Below, one piece after another: positions 23,966 through 33,294 of a DNA stretch of 37,939 bases. The position numbers and the translations under genes were made by a program. The notes beneath the pieces were generated by a model. It saw nothing but the letters and a program-made list of their open reading frames with translations, was not told the origin of the DNA and searched no databases. Position 1 is the stretch's first letter, and each line of letters begins with the position of its first letter. The DNA comes from Tabrizicola sp. (GTDB lineage: Bacteria; Pseudomonadota; Alphaproteobacteria; Rhodobacterales; Rhodobacteraceae): positions 1 to 37,939 of the forward strand of contig JALOTD010000049.1 of NCBI GenBank assembly GCA_025458105.1. Reading direction: 5' to 3'.

Positions 23966-25558
23966 ATGACGACCATTGGAAGATCATCTGCCCGCCGCGC
24001 GCTTCTGGGCGCCGCGCTCTGGGCCAGCACTGCCCTCGTGCCGCTTTCGGCCCAGGCCGAGGAAGTTTCGCTCAAGTCGTCCGACGGGACAGTGAACCTT
24101 GTGGGCGAGTTCGTCGAGTTCGTCGACAACACCTATGTGATCCGCACCGCGCTGGGTGAACTCCGCGTCAGTGCGGCCAACGTCCGTTGCGAAGGGGCGG
24201 CCTGCCCAAGTTTCGAAGTCGCCACCGCCGATGTCACCTTCGCCGGGTCCGACACCGTGGGTCTCGGGGTGATGCCGCTTCTGTTGTCCGGCTTTGCCGC
24301 AAACCTTGAAGCCGAGATCACCACCTCGGCCACCGGGGTCGAGAACCAGTCGCTCAGCACCTTTGTGGCCGACCAGGGCTTTGGCGATCCGATGGGCGCC
24401 GCCCTTGTCACCTCCACCGTCTCGGGCGATGCGTTCAAGGCGCTGCTCGACAAATCGGCCATCTTCGGCATGGCCTCGCGCCGCATCACCCCTGATGAGG
24501 CCCGCGCCCTGAAGGCGGCCAATGCCGGGAACATGGTCAGTCCCGAACAGGAACACATCATCGCGGCCGACAGCATCATGGTCATCGTGCACCCGGAAAA
24601 CCCGGTCAGCAGCCTGACCATCGAACAGGTGCGCAACATCTACGCCGGCATCATCGTGAACTGGAGCGAAGTCGGCGGCCCCGACCTGCCGATCACCGTG
24701 CTGGACCGCTCGGCCGATTCCGGGACCCGGCGCCAGTTCCAGCAGGCCGTTTTCGGCGAAAACTCCGCACCGGCCGTGCCAAACGCCGTGATCCAGGATG
24801 ACAACGCCGCTTCCTCGGCCGCCGTCACCGACGATCCCTCGGCCATCGCTTACGTCGGCAACGCCTTCCAGCGGGGCGCCAAAGCCGTGCCGCTGGTCAA
24901 CGAATGCGGCATCACGATGGAGCCGACCGACTTTGCCGTGAAGACCGAAGAATACCCGCTTTTCCGGCGTCTCTATCTCTACAACCGCGCCGACAACATG
25001 CCGCCGCTCGCGCAGGAAATCGTCAATTTCATTCTGTCGCCCGCCTCGGACGAAGTGATCGCGCGCTCGGGCTTCATCGACCTTGGCGTCGCGCGCCAAC
25101 CCCAGCCGCTGGACAGCGTGCGCGGCCAATTGCTTCTGGCGCCGAACCCAGACGCCTTTGAAAGCGGCGTGATGCGCGAAATGCTGGCTGCAATGGTCGA
25201 TTTCGATCGCCTCTCGACCACGTTCCGCTTCAGCCCCGGCTCCTCCAAGCTGGATGAGCGCGGACAACTCGACATCAGCCGCCTTGCCACCTACCTGGAA
25301 AGCCAGCCCGCCGGAACCAAGGTGTTGTTCGTCGGCTTCACCGACGATGTGGGCGAATTCTCGGCCAACCGCAAACTGTCGGAAAACCGCGCGGCACAGA
25401 TGCTCGATACCCTGCGCGCCTATGCCGGCGACCGCCTGGCGAACATCGAGTTTGCCTCGACGGGCTTCGGCGAAATCGCGCCCTCGGCCTGCAACACCTC
25501 TGACAACGGCCGGGCGATCAACCGCCGCGTCGAGGTCTGGATCCAGTCGGGCGGCTGA
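23966..25558 (+). CDS. Secreted phosphate-binding-protein-like / OmpA fusion
   Basis: A 530-residue exported protein. A signal peptide (cleavage after LSAQA, about residue 31) precedes a short N-terminal domain (33-85) with a possible disulfide CEGAAC. A PstS-type periplasmic binding domain (about 90-390) follows, with IMVIVHPENPVSSLTIEQVR, IYAGIIVNWSEVGG and the anion-loop pattern DRSADSGTRRQF (SGT 252-254). The C-terminal OmpA-like peptidoglycan-binding domain (about 420-528) shows FSPGSSKLDERG, GFTDDVGEFSANRKLSENRA and GFGEIAPSACNTSDNGRAIN. It would be a binding protein tethered to the cell wall rather than a transporter subunit; no ABC permease or ATPase is nearby. GGAGG precedes the ATG. 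Confidence 0.9.
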   Translation: MTTIGRSSARRALLGAALWASTALVPLSAQAEEVSLKSSDGTVNLVGEFVEFVDNTYVIRTALGELRVSAANVRCEGAACPSFEVATADVTFAGSDTVGLGVMPLLLSGFAANLEAEITTSATGVENQSLSTFVADQGFGDPMGAALVTSTVSGDAFKALLDKSAIFGMASRRITPDEARALKAANAGNMVSPEQEHIIAADSIMVIVHPENPVSSLTIEQVRNIYAGIIVNWSEVGGPDLPITVLDRSADSGTRRQFQQAVFGENSAPAVPNAVIQDDNAASSAAVTDDPSAIAYVGNAFQRGAKAVPLVNECGITMEPTDFAVKTEEYPLFRRLYLYNRADNMPPLAQEIVNFILSPASDEVIARSGFIDLGVARQPQPLDSVRGQLLLAPNPDAFESGVMREMLAAMVDFDRLSTTFRFSPGSSKLDERGQLDISRLATYLESQPAGTKVLFVGFTDDVGEFSANRKLSENRAAQMLDTLRAYAGDRLANIEFASTGFGEIAPSACNTSDNGRAINRRVEVWIQSGG

Positions 25559-25568
25559 CCCGCCTTCA

Positions 25569-25595
25569 GGGCCGTCGCCGCTATGGCGGCGGCCC
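25569..25595 (+). terminator. Hairpin after the binding-protein/OmpA gene
   Basis: GGGCCGTCGCC (25569-25579) and GGCGGCGGCCC (25585-25595) form 11 pairs with one G-U and loop GCTAT; a pyrimidine-rich tract (TTCTTCCCTTCC) follows. This may be an attenuator between genes two and three of the cassette. Confidence 0.5.
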
Positions 25596-25683
25596 AGCCT
25601 TCTTCCCTTCCGCTTCTGGCGCACCGCAGGCCCCGCACACGGCGCCGCGCCTTGCCCCCTCATGTCGTCTCAGAGGAGCCCCC

Positions 25684-26637
25684 ATGTACGACACGTTCCG
25701 ATTTCGCCGGGCCACCATGCGCCTGCACCTCGTCGTCCTCTCCGCAGCCTTGACCGGCGTCCTCTCCGGCCCCGGTCTGGCACAGGATCAGTCGACCGCC
25801 TCCGCCACGCTGACCCTCGCCCAATTCGTCAAGGAACACGGTGGGACCGAACGCATCAACCTCTCGGCCAAGCTGCGCATGCTGTCGCAGCGCATCCCGG
25901 CGGTGGCCTGCGTCTATGCCGCACGTGGCGATGACGAGCTCGCCAAAACCCACCTCAACGCTGCCCTCGACGAATTTGAAAAGATTGCCAAGGGGTTAGA
26001 GTTCGGAGACGACAGCCTCGGCATGTTCGGCCCCGAAGAAAGCGCCAAGGCTTTAAAGGGTCTGAAGATTCTGGGCGAAGAATGGGCGCCCCTGGCTGCC
26101 GCCGCCCGCGACCTGCTGGCCGCAGGCGGTACCCAGCCCGAGGCGCTGGCCCAGATCTACGCGCAAGAGCCCAAGGTCCTGGAAATCGCCAAGAAGCTCG
26201 CGGTCGAGATCGGCGCGATCTACACCGACCCGAACAGCCTGACCATCGGCGGCGCGATGACCATCGACATCGCCGGACGGCAGCGGATGCTGTTGCAGAA
26301 GATGACCAAGGAAGCCTGCCAGATCTCCACCGGGGGTGGCACCGCCGACACGGCGACCGCGCTGCAAGCGACGGTGGATACCTTCGACAAGACCCTTGCC
26401 GCCATGATCGACGGCCTGCCCGAGGCCGGGATGCCCCCGGCGCCCACGCCGGAAATCCGCCAAGCCCTGGAAACGCTCCGCGCCGATTGGCAGGCGGCGC
26501 GCGCACCGATTGATGGGGTGATGGGCGGCACCGCGCTTGACGCGGCGGCGCTTGCGGCCCTCATGGTCACCACCGATGGGCTGGTCCAGGAGATGAACAA
26601 GATCGTCGCGGCCTATTCCGCCTCGGCCACCTTCTGA
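25684..26637 (+). CDS. Periplasmic protein with two PilJ/NarX-type P-box repeats
   Basis: A 317-residue exported protein with signal peptide (about 1-34, LSGPGLAQDQ at the cleavage region). Two related helical units each start with a P-box-like motif: GGTERINLSAKLRMLSQRI (53-71) and GGAMTIDIAGRQRMLLQKM (189-207). This motif (IN/DxAGxxRMxxQ/Y) is the ligand-facing helix of the PilJ / type IV pili methyl-accepting N-terminal domain and of NarX/NarQ nitrate sensors. There is no transmembrane helix after the signal and no kinase or methyl-accepting domain, so it is a free periplasmic sensor or binding module. AGAGGAG precedes the start. It is the third gene of the kinase cassette. Confidence 0.82.
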   Translation: MYDTFRFRRATMRLHLVVLSAALTGVLSGPGLAQDQSTASATLTLAQFVKEHGGTERINLSAKLRMLSQRIPAVACVYAARGDDELAKTHLNAALDEFEKIAKGLEFGDDSLGMFGPEESAKALKGLKILGEEWAPLAAAARDLLAAGGTQPEALAQIYAQEPKVLEIAKKLAVEIGAIYTDPNSLTIGGAMTIDIAGRQRMLLQKMTKEACQISTGGGTADTATALQATVDTFDKTLAAMIDGLPEAGMPPAPTPEIRQALETLRADWQAARAPIDGVMGGTALDAAALAALMVTTDGLVQEMNKIVAAYSASATF

Positions 26638-26655
26638 TTCCTACGGGCAGGTCTA

Positions 26656-26690
26656 TCCGGCGGGCTTGGGCATAGCCCCGGCCCGCCGGA
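26656..26690. terminator. Bidirectional terminator hairpin between convergent genes
   Basis: A perfect 10-bp inverted repeat, TCCGGCGGGC (26656-26665) and GCCCGCCGGA (26681-26690), with a smaller nested GGGC/GCCC stem. It fills the 67-base gap between the converging P-box protein gene and tyrS. Confidence 0.6.
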
Positions 26691-26704
26691 CCCGGCATCG
26701 CGGC

Positions 26705-27955
26705 TCAGGCCAGCACTACCAACGCGTGCCGCTTCTTGCCCGCCGTCAGCTTCATCGGCTCGACCAGGTGGCTCGCGCCAAAACGCGTTGCGGTATCGGT
26801 GACGATTTCGTCGTTCACCTTGGCCCCGCCTTCCAGGATCAGACGTTTGGCGTCCTTGCCGCTGGCCGCCAGTCCTGCGCGCACGAACAACTGGACGATC
26901 CCCACGCCCTCGGCCAGTTCGGCAGGTTCCAGCGTCACCGTCGGCAGATCTTCCCCGATCCCGCCCCTCTCGAACACCTCGCGCGCCGTCGCTTCCGCCG
27001 CCGCCGCCGCCTCGGCCCCGTGCAACAGCCCGGTCACAGCATTCGCCAGCACGATCTTCGCCTGGTTGATCTCCGACCCGCCAAGCTTGCCCAGCCGTTC
27101 GCACTCCTCGACCGGCAACTCGCTGTAAAGCTTCAGGAAACGGCCCACATCGGCGTCGGTCACATTCCGCCAGTACTGCCAGAACTCGTAAGGGCTATAC
27201 ATGTCCCCATTCAGCCAGACCGCGCCCGACTGGCTTTTCCCCATCTTCTTCCCGTCGCTCGTTGTCAGCAGTGGTGTCGTCAGGCCAAACACCTCGCCCT
27301 CGACCACCCGGCGCGTCAGGTCCACGCCGTTGACGATATTGCCCCACTGGTCGCTGCCGCCCATCTGCAACAGGCAGCCATAGCGGCGGTGCAGCTCCAG
27401 GAAGTCATAGGCCTGGAGGATCATGTAGTTGAACTCCAGGAACGACAGCGACTGCTCCCGGTCCAGCCGCGACTTCACGCTCTCGAAACTCAGCATCCGG
27501 TTCACGCTGAAATGCCGCCCTATGTCGCGCAGAAAGCCAATGTAGTTCAGGTGGTCCAGCCACTCGGCGTTGTTCACCATCACCGCATCCGTAGCGCCCT
27601 CGCCGAACCGGACGTAGGGCGAGAACGCGCGCTTGATCCCCTCGATGTTCGAGTTGATCTGCGCGTCGGTCAGCAAGGGACGCTCTTCCGCCCGGAACGA
27701 CGGGTCGCCGATCTTGGTCGTGCCTCCGCCCATCAGCACGATCGGTTTGCCCCCGCATTTCTGCAGCCACCGCAACATCATGATCTGGATCAGGCTGCCC
27801 ACATGCAGACTTGTCGCCGTCGCGTCGAAGCCGATGTACCCAGGCACCACACCCTTCACCAATGCTTCGTCAAGCGACTGATAATCCGTGCAATCGGCAA
27901 CAAAGCCGCGCTCGAACATCACGCGCATGAAGTCAGATTTCGGATGGTAGTTCAT
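26705..27955 (-). CDS. tyrS: Tyrosyl-tRNA synthetase
   Basis: A 416-residue class I aminoacyl-tRNA synthetase that charges tRNA-Tyr. The HIGH-type motif is [12 protein letters not shown], the tyrosine pocket includes [22 protein letters not shown] and MGGSDQWGN, and the KMSKS loop appears as [10 protein letters not shown], as in the TyrS subgroup common in proteobacteria. A C-terminal S4 RNA-binding domain starts near residue 350 ([20 protein letters not shown]). Length is usual. It is divergent from anmK across a 55-base gap. Confidence 0.96.
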   Translation of the reverse strand: MNYHPKSDFMRVMFERGFVADCTDYQSLDEALVKGVVPGYIGFDATATSLHVGSLIQIMMLRWLQKCGGKPIVLMGGGTTKIGDPSFRAEERPLLTDAQINSNIEGIKRAFSPYVRFGEGATDAVMVNNAEWLDHLNYIGFLRDIGRHFSVNRMLSFESVKSRLDREQSLSFLEFNYMILQAYDFLELHRRYGCLLQMGGSDQWGNIVNGVDLTRRVVEGEVFGLTTPLLTTSDGKKMGKSQSGAVWLNGDMYSPYEFWQYWRNVTDADVGRFLKLYSELPVEECERLGKLGGSEINQAKIVLANAVTGLLHGAEAAAAAEATAREVFERGGIGEDLPTVTLEPAELAEGVGIVQLFVRAGLAASGKDAKRLILEGGAKVNDEIVTDTATRFGASHLVEPMKLTAGKKRHALVVLA

Positions 27956-28010
27956 GGCCGCCTCGGTCTAGGATGCGCGCGGTATATCTTCGCAAGGAGC
28001 CCAAGGGAAG

Positions 28011-29123
28011 ATGCGGAAGGATGGGCCTCTCTGGGCGCTGGGCGCCATGTCCGGAACCTCGCTGGACGGTGTCGATGCCGCCATGGTCAAGACCGACGGC
28101 GTGACAATCCAGGGCTTTGGGCCAAAGGCCTACCGGCCCTACAGCGACGACGAACAGGCCACTATCCGCGCTGCCCTTGGCCAGTGGCCCGGCGACCCCG
28201 CCGTTGCCGCAGCGGCAGAGGTGGTGGAAAACGCCCATGCCGAGCTTCTGTCGCGCTTCACTGGGGCGGATGTCCTGGGCTTCCACGGCCAGACGCTGGC
28301 CCATGATCCGGCGGGCCGCGGCACGCACCAATGTGGCAACGGCGCGCTTCTGGCACAGGTGCTGGACCTGCCGACTGTCTGGGATTTCCGCTCCTCTGAC
28401 GTGACGATGGGCGGGCAGGGCGCGCCGCTTGCTCCCTTCTTCCACCACGCCCTCGCCCGCTACATCGGCGCGACCGAGCCCCTGGCCTTCCTCAATCTCG
28501 GCGGGGTCGGCAACATCACTCTGGTAGACCCGTCCACGCCCACGCCGGAAACCCCGGGCGGCCTCCTGGCTTTTGACACTGGCCCTGCGAATGCACCGCT
28601 GAACGACATGATGCTCGCCCGGTTCGGCAAGCCTCGGGACGAAGATGGAGCCTTGGCGGCGGACGGCGAAGTCGACGAACAGTTCATAAACCTTTTCCTG
28701 CAAGCTCCTTGGTTCGACGCGCCTCCACCCAAGTCGCTTGACCGCAACGCCTTTCCCGATCTCGTCGAGATGACCGGGCTGCTGGCTCATGCCGATGCCG
28801 CAGCCACGCTCACCGCCCTCGCTGCCGCCTGCGTAGCCCAGGCACAGATCCACTTCCCGGCCCCGGTCGAGCGGATCCTCGTGACGGGTGGCGGTCGGCA
28901 CAATCCAGTGATGATGGGTGAACTGCGCCGTCGCATCCCGGTGCGGATCGACCCGGTGGAAGATGTCGGCCTTGACGGCGACATGCTTGAGGCGCAGGCC
29001 TTCGCTTATCTGGCCGTCCGCGTACTGCGCAAACTCCCGACCTCTGGCCCGGACACGACCGGCGCGCCCACCCTGGTCGGTGGTGGCCAGATCAGCCGAC
29101 CCGATCCCGCAGACGCAAGCTGA
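28011..29123 (+). CDS. anmK: Anhydro-N-acetylmuramic acid kinase
   Basis: A 370-residue ASKHA-fold sugar kinase that opens and phosphorylates 1,6-anhydro-N-acetylmuramic acid during peptidoglycan recycling in the cytoplasm. Motifs are [16 protein letters not shown] (phosphate loop), [53 protein letters not shown] and [13 protein letters not shown]. Start supported by AAGGAG and AAGGGA upstream. Its stop lies 32 bases inside the 3' end of the convergent permease gene. Confidence 0.96.
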   Translation: MRKDGPLWALGAMSGTSLDGVDAAMVKTDGVTIQGFGPKAYRPYSDDEQATIRAALGQWPGDPAVAAAAEVVENAHAELLSRFTGADVLGFHGQTLAHDPAGRGTHQCGNGALLAQVLDLPTVWDFRSSDVTMGGQGAPLAPFFHHALARYIGATEPLAFLNLGGVGNITLVDPSTPTPETPGGLLAFDTGPANAPLNDMMLARFGKPRDEDGALAADGEVDEQFINLFLQAPWFDAPPPKSLDRNAFPDLVEMTGLLAHADAAATLTALAAACVAQAQIHFPAPVERILVTGGGRHNPVMMGELRRRIPVRIDPVEDVGLDGDMLEAQAFAYLAVRVLRKLPTSGPDTTGAPTLVGGGQISRPDPADAS

Positions 29124-30018
29124 GCAGGGGCACGGAATAGATCACCAGCGCCGACCAGATCAGCGTAAAGGCCATGAGCTTGACCCCGCTGAACGGCTCG
29201 CCGAAGATGAAGACCGCGGTCAGGAAGATCAGCGTCGGTGCGATGTACTGCATGATCGCGATGGTCGACAGGGTCAGCCGCTTGGCCCCGTTCGCGTAAA
29301 TCATCAGCGGCCCCGCCGTGACGATGCCGCAGCCCAAAAGCAGCGCGTTGTCCCAAGGCACGCTCTGCAGAAAGTGCCCGGCCCCCGCCCCCCAGAGCCA
29401 CAGCAAATACCCCAGAGCCAGCGGCAGAAGGATCAGAACCTCCAGAGCGAAACCCTGGTTCGGCCCGATCGGCAGCCATTTCTTCAGGAAGGCATAGAAC
29501 CCCCAGGTCACGGTAAGCCCCAGCGCCACCACCGGCAGCCGCCCTGCGTCCCAGGTCAGAATGGCCACTGCCAAAGCCGCCAGCGCAATCGCCACCCCCT
29601 GCATCCGCCCGATCCGCTCGCGCAACAGAACCGCGCCCAGGAAGATCGAGAACAGGGGGTTGATGTAGTACCCAAGGGCCGCATCCAGCGCATGTCCCGA
29701 CCCGATGGCCCAGACATAGATCCCCCAGTTCACACTGATCAGGGCCGCCGTCAGCACCCCCATCCCCAGCATCCGGGGGCTCTTCAGCGCCGCCTTCAGG
29801 TCCGCCGTCCGGCCCGTCCACCACAAGACCGCCACCGCAATCGGCACCGACCACAGCACCCGGTGCGCGATGACCTCGACGGGCGGAATATGCGCCAGCG
29901 CCCTCATGTACAAAGGCAGGAAGCCCCACAGCAGATACGCCGTCAGAGCATACAGAAATCCCGGGAGAGTATCGCCGGTCTGCGCAGGCGAAGGAGGCAG
30001 GGCAGGGGTCTCGCTCAT
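29092..30018 (-). CDS. RarD-like EamA family permease
   Basis: A 308-residue inner membrane protein with ten predicted transmembrane helices in two EamA repeats, of the RarD subgroup: [20 protein letters not shown] near the start, [12 protein letters not shown], the [18 protein letters not shown] hairpin, [11 protein letters not shown], and [20 protein letters not shown] in the second repeat. RarD proteins were named for chloramphenicol sensitivity in E. coli, but their real substrates are not settled. Its 3' end overlaps that of anmK by 32 bases. Confidence 0.88.
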   Translation of the reverse strand: MSETPALPPSPAQTGDTLPGFLYALTAYLLWGFLPLYMRALAHIPPVEVIAHRVLWSVPIAVAVLWWTGRTADLKAALKSPRMLGMGVLTAALISVNWGIYVWAIGSGHALDAALGYYINPLFSIFLGAVLLRERIGRMQGVAIALAALAVAILTWDAGRLPVVALGLTVTWGFYAFLKKWLPIGPNQGFALEVLILLPLALGYLLWLWGAGAGHFLQSVPWDNALLLGCGIVTAGPLMIYANGAKRLTLSTIAIMQYIAPTLIFLTAVFIFGEPFSGVKLMAFTLIWSALVIYSVPLLSLRLRDRVG

Positions 30019-30303
30019 GCCCCACCCCTATCCAAAGCCCCGGGCAACAACCACCCCGATCTTGTGCCCCGCACAATCGAGGCGCGCCTCATGTCTTGCT
30101 CTTTTCCCAAATACTCCCGCCGGAGGCATCTCCGCCTTCCACCCAGCGCGAGGCCCTGGTCTTCGCGCAGGACAACAGCTGTCCGCGACCAGAAGCCCCT
30201 CGACCCGTTCGCCGCGCCGCACTGCAAGGTTACCACCGCATGAACGCCCACGGGCAAATCGTTGATCTCAAATGACTTGCAAACCTGTCCACGCCGGACG
30301 GCC
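30019..30303. other. Intergenic region with a Rhodobacteraceae-type conserved motif
   Basis: The 285-base gap between the permease start and the cupin stop holds no convincing gene. On the minus strand around 30128-30096 it carries GCCTCCGGCGGGAGTATTTG followed by [10 protein letters not shown] recall similar sequence as an intergenic motif scattered through Rhodobacteraceae chromosomes. The rest shows no coding pattern in either direction. Confidence 0.35.
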
Positions 30304-30708
30304 TCACAACTCCCACCCCGGCGGCGCGAGTTCAAACCCCTCGAACCGGAACCCCGGGCTCACCGTGCAGCTCACCAGCACCCACTCCCCCAAAGGCCGT
30401 GCCGCTTGCCACCACCCGGCCGGGACAACGGCCTGCACCACCTCACCCCCCAGAACATCCGGCCCCAGCCGCACCTCCCGCGCGGCCTCCTCCCCCATCG
30501 ACAGCACCAGGGGCGCCCCCGCATGCCACAGCCAAATCTCGTCCGCATCGACCCGGTGCCAATGCGACCGCTCCCCGGCCTGCAAAAGGAACAGGATCGC
30601 CGTCCCCGACGCCCGTCCTCCGACCTCCGGCCCCCGCCAGGTCTCCCGATACCACCCACCCTCCGGATGCGGCTTGAGCCCCAGCTTCACGATGATCGCC
30701 TCTGCCAT
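30304..30708 (-). CDS. Cupin domain protein, DUF985
   Basis: A 134-residue cupin of the DUF985 family. Hallmarks are LGLKPHPEGGWYRETWRGP near the start, SGTAILFLLQAGERSHWHRVDADEIWLWHAG (metal-site histidines and Glu) and VVPAGWWQAARPLGEWVLVSC, ending FEGFELAPPGWEL. It is a compact beta-barrel likely binding a metal; biochemical role unknown, though some relatives are linked to sugar-epimerase-like folds. Its start shares one base with the upstream stop (TGATG), so it is translationally coupled to the pseudouridine synthase gene. Confidence 0.88.
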   Translation of the reverse strand: MAEAIIVKLGLKPHPEGGWYRETWRGPEVGGRASGTAILFLLQAGERSHWHRVDADEIWLWHAGAPLVLSMGEEAAREVRLGPDVLGGEVVQAVVPAGWWQAARPLGEWVLVSCTVSPGFRFEGFELAPPGWEL

Positions 30709-31238
30709 CACGCTTCCCTCCATTCCCCGGGGGCGAGCCCCTCCAGAGTCCAGTCCCCCACCCGCCACCTTATCAACCGCAGGCAGGGCAACCCCACCGC
30801 CGCGCACATCCGCCGCACCTGCCGGTTCCGCCCCTCGCGGATCGTGAGTTCAATCCACCCGTCCGGCACCGACTTGCGCACCCGGATCGGCGGCACCCGG
30901 GGCCAAAGCCACCCCGGCTCCCCCACCGCCTTCGCCTTCGCCGGCAGGGTCATCCCATCATTCAACGCCACCCCCGCCCGCAGCCGCTCCAGCGCCGCCT
31001 CGGTCACCACCCCCTCGACCTGGGCAAAATACGTCTTCTCCAGCTTGAACTTCGGGTCCGCAATCCGCGCCTGCTGCTTGCCGTCATCGGTCAGCACCAC
31101 CAGCCCCTCCGAATCCCGATCCAGCCGCCCCGCCGGATAGACCCCCTTCACCGGCACGAAATCCGCCAGCACCGCCCGCTCCCCCTCGCGCGAGAACTGG
31201 CAGAGCACGTCATAGGGCTTGTTCAACAGGATCAGCAT
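30708..31238 (-). CDS. rluE: 23S/16S rRNA pseudouridine synthase (RluE/RsuA family)
   Basis: A 176-residue RsuA/RluE-type pseudouridine synthase. The catalytic aspartate is in [32 protein letters not shown] opens the domain and [24 protein letters not shown] is the family's second signature. It lacks the N-terminal S4 domain of RsuA, which favours RluE (modifying 23S rRNA U2457 in E. coli). It is coupled to the DUF985 gene downstream and divergent from the oxidoreductase. Confidence 0.9.
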   Translation of the reverse strand: MLILLNKPYDVLCQFSREGERAVLADFVPVKGVYPAGRLDRDSEGLVVLTDDGKQQARIADPKFKLEKTYFAQVEGVVTEAALERLRAGVALNDGMTLPAKAKAVGEPGWLWPRVPPIRVRKSVPDGWIELTIREGRNRQVRRMCAAVGLPCLRLIRWRVGDWTLEGLAPGEWREA

Positions 31239-31302
31239 CCCCCAGACCTAGCCCGAGCACGCCCCCGTTGCCAACCCGTCCGCCCCATGCCAGCCTGCCC
31301 CC

Positions 31303-32358
31303 ATGCCCCAGACCCTCATCATCGGCGCAGGCATCACCGGCGCGGCACTTGCCTACCAGCTGTCCCGGCGGGGCGAAGCCGCCACTCTCCTCTCCACCCA
31401 TGCCGAAGGCGGCCTCGCCTCGGCGGCCAGCTTCGGCTGGCTCAACGCCTCCTACTACCTGAACCACCCGCACTACCGCCTGCGGCACGAGGGCCTCGCC
31501 GCCCATCGCCGCCTGCAAGACCAGCTTCCCGGCCTGCCGACGACCTGGCAAGGCTGCCTCTGGTACGAAGCCACGGGCGACGCGCAGGAGGAAACCGCCA
31601 CCGACCTTACTGCGCTTGGCTACAAGGTCGACCGCCTGACCCGCGCGCAAGTGGCCGAACGCCTTCCCTCCCTCGGCCCCGTCCCCGATACCGCCCTCTT
31701 CTTCCCCGAGGAAGGTGTCTCAGACCCCGCGCTCCTGGCCCGCGCTCTGATCGCGGCCTCGGGCGCAGAGGTCATGCGTGCGACGGTCCAATCGCTGACC
31801 GAGGAGGCGGGCAGGCTGACCGGCGTTCTCACCGACCTCGGGCCCGTGCCCGCAACCCGCGTGATCCTTGCCACCGGCACCGGCACGCCCGCGCTGCTGC
31901 AGTCCTTCGGGTACACTCTGCCGATGCTGAAACGCCCAGGCCTGATGATCCGGACCAATCCCTTGCCTCCGATCTGCCCCGTGGTCCTCGCCACCCCGGA
32001 TCAAGAGGTCCGCCAGGACGCCCAAGGCCACCTGATCGCCCCCGCCTCTGCCGGCCACCAGTCCGACCATGCCGAGGTGCTCGGGGCCTTCCCCGTGGTG
32101 GTCAACGCCACCCTGCAACGCCTCCGCGCCCTGTTCCCGGGGCAGGAGATCCACTTCGCCCACCAGGCGATGGCGATGCGACCCGTGCCTGGCGACGGCC
32201 TGCCCGTCGTGGGGCAGGGGTCCATCGAGGGCCTGTGGCTCGCCGTCATGCACTCCGGCGCAACCCTCGCGCCCGTGGTGGCCGAGTGTCTGGCCGAGGA
32301 AATCACCGGCGGCCCCGAAAGCCAGCTGTTGAAAGACTTCCGACCGGAGCGTTTCTAG
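31303..32358 (+). CDS. FAD-dependent amino acid/amine oxidoreductase
   Basis: A 351-residue DAO-family flavoprotein. The N-terminal Rossmann motif is LIIGAGITGAALAYQLSRRG, followed by ASAASFGWLNASYY, a flavin-contact segment of this family. The C-terminus shows MRPVPGDGLPVVGQGSIEGLWLAVMHSGATLAPVVAE, the second FAD-binding region. It resembles D-amino acid dehydrogenase/glycine oxidase-like enzymes, but the substrate cannot be told from sequence. It has no signal peptide or membrane helix. The ribosome site is weak. Confidence 0.85.
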   Translation: MPQTLIIGAGITGAALAYQLSRRGEAATLLSTHAEGGLASAASFGWLNASYYLNHPHYRLRHEGLAAHRRLQDQLPGLPTTWQGCLWYEATGDAQEETATDLTALGYKVDRLTRAQVAERLPSLGPVPDTALFFPEEGVSDPALLARALIAASGAEVMRATVQSLTEEAGRLTGVLTDLGPVPATRVILATGTGTPALLQSFGYTLPMLKRPGLMIRTNPLPPICPVVLATPDQEVRQDAQGHLIAPASAGHQSDHAEVLGAFPVVVNATLQRLRALFPGQEIHFAHQAMAMRPVPGDGLPVVGQGSIEGLWLAVMHSGATLAPVVAECLAEEITGGPESQLLKDFRPERF

Positions 32359-32464
32359 GGGACAACCGCGTGTCTCCGGGGAGCGTACTGTGGGAAGTCG
32401 ATTGCCCCTGAAGTTCCGTCAGGCCTACAGTAATTGACAAACGACTTTACTCTAGGGGGCCAGA

Positions 32465-33235
32465 TTGCAGGCAACCGGCAAAATGGCGCTGATCGCCGTC
32501 CAGTTGGCAGGAATCCTGCTGTCCGCCTTGTTGGTCGCTGCGACTTTCCTGGATCGGGCTGCCGTTGGGTCTCTCGTGCAAGGCTTTGCCGTTGCCAAGG
32601 TCGAAAGTGCTGCCGATCTGGCCTGGAATGAGGCCTCCAGCCAGTTTGGTACGGGCGACCGGGCAGAACGACTTGGTGCTCTTGCAGAACGGCTTGGAAT
32701 TGATGCGCAGACGGCCGAGGCGGAGCGTCGCGAGATCGTGCCCGCGCTTATGGCCTATGCTCTGTCGGACCGCTGCGGCAACAGTTGCGGCCTGGCGGCG
32801 CTTGCGGCAGACGCTGCAGATCACGCCCTCATTGCGCGGGTAGCAAAGTTGCGCATGGGACAGGTGACCTTGGGGGAGTTTATCGTCGAGCGCTACGACA
32901 GCACCTTGATCGGCCTCATCAACGATCTTCGCCGGTTCGGCGCGACGAACCTCGTGGCGTTAAGCCTCATGCTTGGTCTCACCACGTTTCGCAACTATCT
33001 GAACTGGCGCTTCGTTGCTTTTTCAATCGCGGTAACGGTTTACACCGCCGTGGCGTCGTACAATTACCTCGTTGCCCAAAACTGGGCGATGACACTGATC
33101 CTGCATGATTGGACGAGTCCTGCCTATCAAATCGGCATGCTGTTTGCCTGCCTTGTCTTTGCCGACTGGCTCTTCCTCAATGGTAGACTGACGAGGCTTG
33201 TTCTTGACCTGATCGGAAGTGCGGCCTCAGGCTAA
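32465..33235 (+). CDS. Membrane protein of unknown function
   Basis: A 256-residue protein I do not recognise. One N-terminal hydrophobic helix (about 7-27, MALIAVQLAGILLSALLVAA) is followed by a soluble, mostly helical domain (30-155) with CGNSC near residue 100, then three hydrophobic helices (about 159-175, 181-200, 215-240). The TTG start at 32465 is preferred because AGGGGG lies five bases upstream; ATG at 32483 is the alternative. It lacks recognised catalytic motifs. It follows the oxidoreductase by about 100 bases and converges on enolase. Confidence 0.7.
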   Translation: MQATGKMALIAVQLAGILLSALLVAATFLDRAAVGSLVQGFAVAKVESAADLAWNEASSQFGTGDRAERLGALAERLGIDAQTAEAERREIVPALMAYALSDRCGNSCGLAALAADAADHALIARVAKLRMGQVTLGEFIVERYDSTLIGLINDLRRFGATNLVALSLMLGLTTFRNYLNWRFVAFSIAVTVYTAVASYNYLVAQNWAMTLILHDWTSPAYQIGMLFACLVFADWLFLNGRLTRLVLDLIGSAASG

Positions 33236-33294
33236 CTGCCAAGACGAAAGAGGCACTCCCGTTCCAGGCGCCGTCCGATTTCTTCGTAGAAGTC

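Noticed and set aside
23984-25663. A 559-codon open frame opposite the binding-protein/OmpA gene
   Set aside because: Shadow of a well-supported gene; low-complexity composition and no ribosome site or domain.
26666-28306. A 546-codon open frame opposite tyrS
   Set aside because: Antisense to intact tyrS and crosses a terminator and the start of anmK; no recognisable domain.
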